Shown: piece after piece, positions 58,462 through 64,000 of the stretch
Layout: every line of letters begins with the position of its first letter
Numbering within the stretch: the stretch's first letter is position 1
Assembly (NCBI RefSeq): GCF_041770905.1
Contig: NZ_JBEUWX010000002.1
Coordinates: 1,846,350-1,910,349, forward strand
Origin: Propionivibrio hellwigii
Lineage (GTDB): Bacteria; Pseudomonadota; Gammaproteobacteria; Burkholderiales; Rhodocyclaceae
Length of the DNA: 64,000 nucleotides
Direction: 5' to 3'
Position numbers and translations under genes: made by a program
The notes under the pieces: generated by a model
Told to the model about the DNA's origin: nothing
The model's database searches: none
The model's input: only the letters and a program-made list of their open reading frames with translations

Positions 58462-61400
58462 CAGGCGGCCTCCGTAAGGACGGCATTACCCCCGCGGCTG
58501 ACGCGATCGAGCAGGGTAAGGATTTTGCCGGTGTTGTGGGCGCTCTGCGCCTGCCCCGTGCGCAGGTCGGCGCGCAGGGCGTTAATGGCGGAGAGCAGCT
58601 CGGAGAGATCAAGGAGCCCCTTGCTCTGCGCATTGGAGTAGATGCGCGAGGGGGCGGTGTACTCAAGCTCTGGACCCTGCTCGCCAACAATGCGCCAGCC
58701 GCCGACGTGCGCGCCACCGGAAGCAAACCGGGGCGTGCCGACACCACGAAAGATGCCATAAACGCGCTTGATTGCCTCTGCCCACTCCTCAGATTTGTCG
58801 GCCAAGGTGTAGGGATTGTCCTCGCGATTAAATATGTACTGACGCCCGTGCGTATCGGTGTAGACGCCCCTGTTTTGCGAGATGCGGGTAGCCGTACCAT
58901 GCGGATGCTGTGTGCTCCGGCCAATCGGGGTATGCTCAAACCATCTTGCCCAGTCAGCGGCCATGCGGCCTGGATCGGCAACAAGGGTGGGCAGTTTGGT
59001 CTGTGAGCCAGCAAGATTTGACTTGATCGCGTTGAGCGCGTCGAGCTGGGCCTGCGCGATCCTGATCTGCTCCTGGGCGAGGCTCCCCTTGCGCCCGGCC
59101 ACGGCGCCGACCTGATCCAATGATGCCAGCGCCTCGGCAAAATCGGCGCGGTAATCGGCCGCGCTGGTATGGGCGGTCTTGGAGGCGCGTAAAAATGTGC
59201 CGACCACCTCTTGCAGGCTCTCAACAGCGGATGAGTCCCCCAGTTTGGCCTTGGCCACCGTTGTCTGATAACGACGGCGCGCCTCTGTGTAACGCACGCC
59301 GTCATCAAGCGGTGAGACATCCGAGGCGAGCAGTCCCTCGCGGTATTTTTTAAGCGACTCCGCCAGGCGCGTAAACGTGTCCGCCACCTGCTTGGCCGAG
59401 GTCACCTGCGCGTTAAGCGCCTCCTGCTGGCGGGCGCGCTGCGCATCAAACAGCGCCTGCATGCGGTCGGCCTGCGCATCCTGCATCTGCATGAGGCGCT
59501 GCGCCGCCTCAACCTGCGCGCGTAGGCGGGCATTGGCATCATACTGAGCGACCTCATCGGCGCTCATGCCGGCCGTGTCGATCTTGCGCTGCAATGCGTC
59601 AGCCTCGGCATTGCGGTTTTGCGCACGCAATAGCTCAATCTGCAGGCGCTGCGCGTCGTTGATGAGCTGCTGCATTGATGAGGACACCGACGAGGCGACC
59701 GACGAAGTCGCGCTATTGACGGCATCGGCCCACTGCCCAAATACGGTTGAGAGCGAAAGGAGCCGGGCGAGCGTCTGTCCGCCCGCCGCACCCGTCTTGC
59801 CGATGCTCTCAACGAGTGCCCTAAACTGCGCCCGTGTCTGCGGCATGGTGAGCCCTAGGGCAGCAAACTGTTTGTTGAGGTCACTGCCTAGCCGGGCGGT
59901 TTTTTCCGCCGCCGAAAAATATCCCTCGTAATAACTCGACAAATTGGATGAGAGCGCATCCAGCCCGCCGGCGGCATCGACCAGTGTCTTGCTCGCTAGA
60001 TCGGCTGAGAGATTAACGCGCTCGAGCGCCGGGCGCAGCCTCGAGACAATCGATAACTCATTGAGCACCGCCGAGAGCTGCTCGGAACTGGCAGTCATCA
60101 AATCAACCGAGTTGGCGATGTCCTTGTAGACCTGCGCAACGTCAGATGCGCGCACGGCGGCAATCATCATGCGCTGCATCTCGAGCTTGAGCTCAGTCTC
60201 ATAAGAGCCGTGCCCGGCGAGCCGGTTTTGCCCGTAGTATTGGCGACCGTCGGCGCCGGAAAGCCCAGCGATGATCTGATCCTGCGCTTTGCCCTTGGGG
60301 TCGGTAATAAACCCGACGTTAAGCCCAATCCCGCGGGCGCTGCCACCTAAGCCCCGGATCAGCTCGGCGATGCTCTTGCCGATCGGCGCGAGCATCTCCT
60401 GCAGCGAGGCGTTAGCCATGCTGCCGTTGAGCCAGTCGCGTCCGCCCGTCGTCGGTGTGGGACGCGCCGTCAGCCCGCCGGCATCATCAAGCAGGGCGTA
60501 GGCATCGCCCTCGTATTTTTTGCCACCGCGTTTTTTTTTGAATTTTTTAAAAATTGCCATCGCTGCGCCCAGCCCGGCGCCAACCCAGCCGAGCGTCGAC
60601 ATGCTGGGCATGAGGCTGGAGAGGCCGCCAGCGCTGCCGCCAATGCTACCGATGCTGCCGCTAATACCGCTACCGAGCGCACCGCCGCCGATGCTGCCAC
60701 CAATGCCACCAATCCCGCCGGTGATGCCGCTACCTAGCGCGCCGGCGCCAATGCCGCCACCAATGGTGCCAGTAATACCGGCGCCAGCAAACGAGAGACC
60801 GGCGCCGACGCCGCCCATGCCGGCGGCGGCTGTGATGCCACTGCCCAGTGACTTGCCCCAGCCAAACATCCCGGCAATGCGCCCGATCATGCTGTTGCCG
60901 CTATAGAGGTCGTAACCCGTTTTGCCGAGCGATAGGAGGTTGCTGAGGCTGCCCATGCCGCCGGATTTGGAGAGGCCCAGCATGCCCAAGCCCTCGTGGA
61001 CGGTGCTCTGGATTGTCAGCTTGAGCACGGTCGTTTTAAACAGGTTTTTGATCGACTCGATAAACGTTTGCCCAAAGCTTTTGCCCTGCTCAAAACTGCG
61101 ATACAGGCTGTCGGTCAGTCCCCGCTCAATATCATCCGTAAATTTGGTCCAGGCTTTGTCGCCCTCGTTAATGATCTTTTTAATCGCGCGCGTGGATTCG
61201 GAGACGGTTTTTTCGGTGAGCAATGGTTCCGCGCCCGCCTCACGCATCTTGTCGATCAATGCCTGCAGTTGCGGGATCATCTCATCGCGGATTTGCGCAA
61301 CACGCTCGTCCGCTGCAAACCCAGCGAGCAGACCACCGTCGCGGCTCGCCTCCTCGCGCACCTCCTCCATGCGCCGCGTCATGTCGGCAAACAGGGCATC

Positions 61401-62426
61401 GTACTTACGTTTGAGGTCGTCAAATTTAACGCGAGCAAGCCCCGACTTAAAACCGTCCTCCAATGCCTGCGCTAGCTCCTCATTGCCCGAAGCGATCGCG
61501 GCTTTAAGGGCGACACGGTTTTTAGCCTCCCACTCCAGCGTATAGGCGGTCTGCATGTCACCCGCGCGTTTGGCTGCCTCAGCCTGGCGCGTCAAGCGCT
61601 CGCTCTCCGCCTTTTGGTCAGCAACGGCCAGATCGTCGGCCAGCTTTTGCTGGGCGGCCAGGCGCTCGGCATCGAGCACCGCAAGGCGTGCATTAAGGCG
61701 CGCGGCCTCTTGCACGGATGCGCCGGCAAGCTTTTGGCGGCTTGCCAAAATATCGGCGTTGAGCTTGTCCTCGGCCGCCTTGGCCTGCTCGATGATGGCC
61801 TGACGCTCGCTCATCTCGCCGAGCGAGACGGCGGCGCGGATGTGCGCAGATTGCGCACGCTGCGTCACATTGGCAAGCTGGCTGGCAAGATCAATGGATG
61901 CGGTCAGGGCGCTACGGGCCGCCTTGGTGTTGTCATGCATGCCCTTTTGGTAGCGCTTGTTGATCTCGTCAATCGCCTCGGCGCCCTCCTGACGGATGGC
62001 CGCAACCGTTGTCCGATACTCTGCAGCAGAGAGCTTTTCGGCGTCCAGCGCCTTGAGCCGCGCGGCCGTCGTCTCGTTGATTGCCCTGGTTTCCGCCGCC
62101 AGCGAGGCTCTACGGTCGGTTTTTGTCGTAATGCCCAGTGTCTTTTTGACAGCGCTAAACTCGAGGTTGGCAACCTCGGAGGCCGTTACATCAAACCCCA
62201 TCGCATTACCGGCATTAACGATAGACTGACGCTTTTGCTCGAGCTCGATATTTTTGCTGAGGTGCTTGTTTTTAAGGTTGAGCCAGTTAAGCTCCGCCTT
62301 GCGTCGCGACTCATTGGCCTCCCTGATCTCCCCCTCAGCGCGCAGCCCCTCTATGCGCGCCTCAAGGACACGCGCCTCCGCCTCCAGTTTGGATGTGTCG
62401 TAATAGACTTTGCCGGCCGCGCCCAT
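58461..62426 (-). CDS. Tail tape-measure protein, C-terminal part (after a frameshift)
   Basis: This 1321-residue frame continues the lambda-H-like tape measure. It has long helical regions with Ala/Gln/Arg/Lys (VLEARIEGLRAEGEIREANE), a Gly-rich membrane-like centre (SGITGGIGGIGGSIGGGALG) and the Tape_meas_lam_C pattern FTDDIERGLTDSLYRSFEQG followed by KSFGQTFIESIKNLFKTTVL. The frame is open upstream of the listed ATG to about 62495, where it meets the N-terminal frame. Together they would make about 1640 residues. The listed start is therefore internal. Confidence 0.82.
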   Translation of the reverse strand: MGAAGKVYYDTSKLEAEARVLEARIEGLRAEGEIREANESRRKAELNWLNLKNKHLSKNIELEQKRQSIVNAGNAMGFDVTASEVANLEFSAVKKTLGITTKTDRRASLAAETRAINETTAARLKALDAEKLSAAEYRTTVAAIRQEGAEAIDEINKRYQKGMHDNTKAARSALTASIDLASQLANVTQRAQSAHIRAAVSLGEMSERQAIIEQAKAAEDKLNADILASRQKLAGASVQEAARLNARLAVLDAERLAAQQKLADDLAVADQKAESERLTRQAEAAKRAGDMQTAYTLEWEAKNRVALKAAIASGNEELAQALEDGFKSGLARVKFDDLKRKYDALFADMTRRMEEVREEASRDGGLLAGFAADERVAQIRDEMIPQLQALIDKMREAGAEPLLTEKTVSESTRAIKKIINEGDKAWTKFTDDIERGLTDSLYRSFEQGKSFGQTFIESIKNLFKTTVLKLTIQSTVHEGLGMLGLSKSGGMGSLSNLLSLGKTGYDLYSGNSMIGRIAGMFGWGKSLGSGITAAAGMGGVGAGLSFAGAGITGTIGGGIGAGALGSGITGGIGGIGGSIGGGALGSGISGSIGSIGGSAGGLSSLMPSMSTLGWVGAGLGAAMAIFKKFKKKRGGKKYEGDAYALLDDAGGLTARPTPTTGGRDWLNGSMANASLQEMLAPIGKSIAELIRGLGGSARGIGLNVGFITDPKGKAQDQIIAGLSGADGRQYYGQNRLAGHGSYETELKLEMQRMMIAAVRASDVAQVYKDIANSVDLMTASSEQLSAVLNELSIVSRLRPALERVNLSADLASKTLVDAAGGLDALSSNLSSYYEGYFSAAEKTARLGSDLNKQFAALGLTMPQTRAQFRALVESIGKTGAAGGQTLARLLSLSTVFGQWADAVNSATSSVASSVSSSMQQLINDAQRLQIELLRAQNRNAEADALQRKIDTAGMSADEVAQYDANARLRAQVEAAQRLMQMQDAQADRMQALFDAQRARQQEALNAQVTSAKQVADTFTRLAESLKKYREGLLASDVSPLDDGVRYTEARRRYQTTVAKAKLGDSSAVESLQEVVGTFLRASKTAHTSAADYRADFAEALASLDQVGAVAGRKGSLAQEQIRIAQAQLDALNAIKSNLAGSQTKLPTLVADPGRMAADWARWFEHTPIGRSTQHPHGTATRISQNRGVYTDTHGRQYIFNREDNPYTLADKSEEWAEAIKRVYGIFRGVGTPRFASGGAHVGGWRIVGEQGPELEYTAPSRIYSNAQSKGLLDLSELLSAINALRADLRTGQAQSAHNTGKILTLLDRVSRGGNAVLTEAA

Positions 62427-63391
62427 TTTTTCGGCCAGAGCCTTGCGCTCAGCGATCTGCTTGTTGATCGCAGCGAGCTGATCGGGAGCGGCGCCTCGCG
62501 GCCAACGCTGGCGATAGCATCAGCTGTCGACTTGACGGCATCTTTAACAGCCAGCCAGGCGCGCTCAACATAGCCGAGATTTTGCTGTGCCTCCGAGGCC
62601 ATTGATTTGAGCGCATCGCCAAAGAGCTCTTGCGCCTTTTGCGCCGCCTCGGTCTTTAAGCCGACCGCCTCCAGATCGTCAATCTGCTGCAACTGTGAGG
62701 CGTGTAAAAAATTGTATTGCTCGTTGAGCTTGCGGATGGCCTGCGCTGGCGACTTGCCCAGCTCGTTAAACTCCTTGACCGTATCAGAGACCGAGATGCC
62801 GAGCGCACGTGACATGGCCACCGCCGCCTCGGCTGCGCCCTGCATGGCGCTCTCGGCAACCTTGCCGGTGGAGGCGAGCTCCGTAATCGCTTCCGCCGCC
62901 GCGCCCTTTGTTGCGCCGGTGGCGGCGGCCACGGCATCGCGCATCTGTGAGAGGCGCTCAACCGTCGTCCCGGCGGCGTTGCCGGTGAGGATCAAGGCGC
63001 GGGCAAACTCGTCGGCCTCCTGGCTCCCCTTGTACCAGGCCGCGCCCAGGGCGGTGGCAACAGTCAGCGTGATAGTGAGGGGATTAATAAGGCCGAGGAT
63101 GTAGCCGCCAAGCGCCTTGGCGGCAGGCACCGCGCCGCCGAACATGTCCTTTAACTGGCCGCCCTGTTGCAGCAGGACGGTAATTGGGCGCTGGCCTGAC
63201 TGGAGCGCGACGACAATATCGGTAAACTGCGCCGGCACGCCGCGCAGCGCGGCGGACATGGCCTTGGCCGACATCTCGTTTTGCTGCGTGGCCTGCGCGA
63301 GCTCGGAGAGCTTGCGGCGGGAGTTATCAATACCGCTTGATAACTCCTTGCCGTCGTACCCGACCTTAACGCCGACCTTTAACTCGCTCAT
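62351..63391 (-). CDS. Tail tape-measure protein, N-terminal part (frameshifted)
   Basis: The product begins MSELKVGVKVGYDGKELSSG and has the TMP_2 (lambda GpH) signature VPAQFTDIVVALQSGQRPIT then VLLQQGGQLKDMFGGAVPAA. Family similarity stops near VGREA (about 62500). The next frame gives DQLAAINKQIAERKALAEKM, which continues the expected coiled coil. A single missing base around 62490-62502 explains it. The last about 50 residues of this frame are thus out of frame. The tape measure sets tail length. Confidence 0.82.
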   Translation of the reverse strand: MSELKVGVKVGYDGKELSSGIDNSRRKLSELAQATQQNEMSAKAMSAALRGVPAQFTDIVVALQSGQRPITVLLQQGGQLKDMFGGAVPAAKALGGYILGLINPLTITLTVATALGAAWYKGSQEADEFARALILTGNAAGTTVERLSQMRDAVAAATGATKGAAAEAITELASTGKVAESAMQGAAEAAVAMSRALGISVSDTVKEFNELGKSPAQAIRKLNEQYNFLHASQLQQIDDLEAVGLKTEAAQKAQELFGDALKSMASEAQQNLGYVERAWLAVKDAVKSTADAIASVGREAPLPISSLRSTSRSLSARLWPKKWARPAKSITTHPNWRRRRVSLRRA

Positions 63392-63412
63392 TAATTATCC
63401 CGTAATTGCCCG

Positions 63413-63828
63413 TTATTGCCCGTTATCCGTTTTGCCGCGCTTTTGGCCGCCTCGCCCCAGATCGCGCAGCACCTCGCGCTCGATAATTTGCAGCCCCTTA
63501 AAACACTCGGCGCGCCGTTTTTTGGGGACGTTAAGACGATCCTCAACGACCGCAGCGCCGAGTAATCGAGCCCCGTTGCGCCGCCCATACCAATGCGCCA
63601 TTGCGTCTGCATCGCCATAAACACCTGCATCGGCAGGGCGTTTTCGGGCCATAGCTCGATCTCAATGTCCAGATCCTCGTCGGTAAACCCAAGAGCCTTA
63701 AATCCCTCGGTGTCCTGACCTAGCTCTGCCCAGTCGCGGGCGCGTCGATGAGTTTTTTCCGCGGCGCCCATCAGTGCCGCGCCGTAGGCGCGCATGATCT
63801 CGGTGGCGCCAGCTCGTAGTTATCGAGC
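63413..63828 (-). pseudogene. DUF1799-like tail assembly protein, frameshifted
   Basis: One frame reads LWPENALPMQVFMAMQTQWR then IGMGGATGLDYSAL. After a -1 step near 63565 the other reads VVEDRLNVPKKRRAECFKGL then QIIEREVL. Together they match the DUF1799 family encoded just before tape-measure genes. The same frame also continues upstream into the chaperone (MRAYGAALMGAAEKTHRRAR). Either the gene is decayed, or one of the shifts is a programmed step as in lambda G/GT. It overlaps nothing downstream but is 22 nt from the tape measure. Confidence 0.65.
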
Positions 63829-64000
63829 AGCGACTCGAGCGCCTCGCGCGAGTACGGCGTGTCCGCCCCCTCCCAGCCGACGATGATGCCGGACAAAATC
63901 TCGGCGTCATCCTCCTTGCCCAGACGCTCGTCAAAATATTGCTTGCGCGCCTTTTTGCCCAGATGCTTAAACGTCACGTGAGGGCGCGCCTTTTGCGCTT
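63771..64000 (-). CDS. Phage tail assembly chaperone, partial (N-terminus outside the window)
   Basis: The frame is open to the right edge and reads KARPHVTFKHLGKKARKQYF, with FKHL typical of tail assembly chaperones, then GIIVGWEGADTPYSREALES and LLDNYELAP. After that the frame ends in a short tail (PRSCAPTARH). A -1 step near 63818 would instead continue as TEIMRAYGAALMGAAEKTHR, the expected C-terminus. The GTG at 63977 is probably internal because the family-like segment starts before it. Confidence 0.68.
   Translation of the reverse strand, partial: AQKARPHVTFKHLGKKARKQYFDERLGKEDDAEILSGIIVGWEGADTPYSREALESLLDNYELAPPRSCAPTARH

Noticed and set aside
61614..62573. Plus-strand frame of 319 codons inside the tape-measure gene
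   Set aside because: The opposite strand gives a clear tape-measure protein. The plus frame shows no recognisable domain and crosses the frameshift region.

Overview
The window looks like a betaproteobacterial chromosome, most likely Rhodocyclales-like. The family and genus are inferred from gene content only. It starts inside dnaA and runs through the classical origin cluster (dnaA, rpmH, rnpA, yidD, yidC, mnmE). It also carries a proteobacterial-type glutathione pair (gshA-gshB), ptsH-ptsI, an E. coli-like quinol:fumarate reductase (frdABCD), gmk-rpoZ-spoT, oxyR divergent from ahpC-ahpF, dnaE, ilvA, cysK, a MalY/PatB-type C-S lyase and a TRAP transporter. Fumarate reductase together with thiol peroxidase defences suggests a facultative or anaerobic lifestyle.

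Layout: 1-4440 is the origin region and ribosome, RNase P and membrane-insertion genes. 4612-11191 (minus strand) holds ptsI, ptsH, gshB, gshA, a solitary TaqI-like adenine methyltransferase and a coiled-coil lipoprotein. 11338-14002 (plus) holds thrH and an ABC-F ATPase. 14205-22885 (minus) is frdDCBA, tatD-like, dadA, spoT, rpoZ and gmk. 23355-26352 holds a CsgG/HfaB-like lipoprotein, a 47-residue small ORF and a membrane adenylate cyclase. 26777-32155 holds oxyR, ahpC, ahpF, a quinone reductase and an orphan ParA. 34385-45709 holds exported proteins, dnaE, a Yip1-like protein, a TonB-receptor relic, a PepSY protein, ilvA, cysK and patB/malY. 47014-52130 holds a 2-hydroxyacid dehydrogenase and a TRAP cluster whose second binding protein lacks its C-terminus. 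About 52.6 kb to the right edge (minus strand) is part of a lambda-type tailed prophage with signs of decay.

The most unusual content is two repeat islands (32156-34384 and 45710-47013). Each lies between the 3' ends of convergent genes. They are mosaics of three repeat families: about 105-bp terminal-inverted-repeat elements whose inside strongly resembles, from memory, Correia/NEMIS elements of Neisseria; arrays of degenerate palindromes spaced at about 40 nt; and a module of about 290 bp carrying a strong hairpin, present in both orientations. An IS5-family element has inserted into one palindrome core with a TTA target duplication. The junction between the Correia-like element and the palindrome array is conserved in three places, so the two seem to travel or duplicate together.

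The prophage part contains tail chaperone and tape-measure genes with three apparent single-base frameshifts, tail-tip or fibre genes joined by overlapping stop/start codons, a D12-class adenine methyltransferase, and small accessory genes. Two of the accessory genes are preceded by a duplicated cassette of consensus sigma-70 promoter plus leader. No tRNA, rRNA or CRISPR array was recognised by eye.
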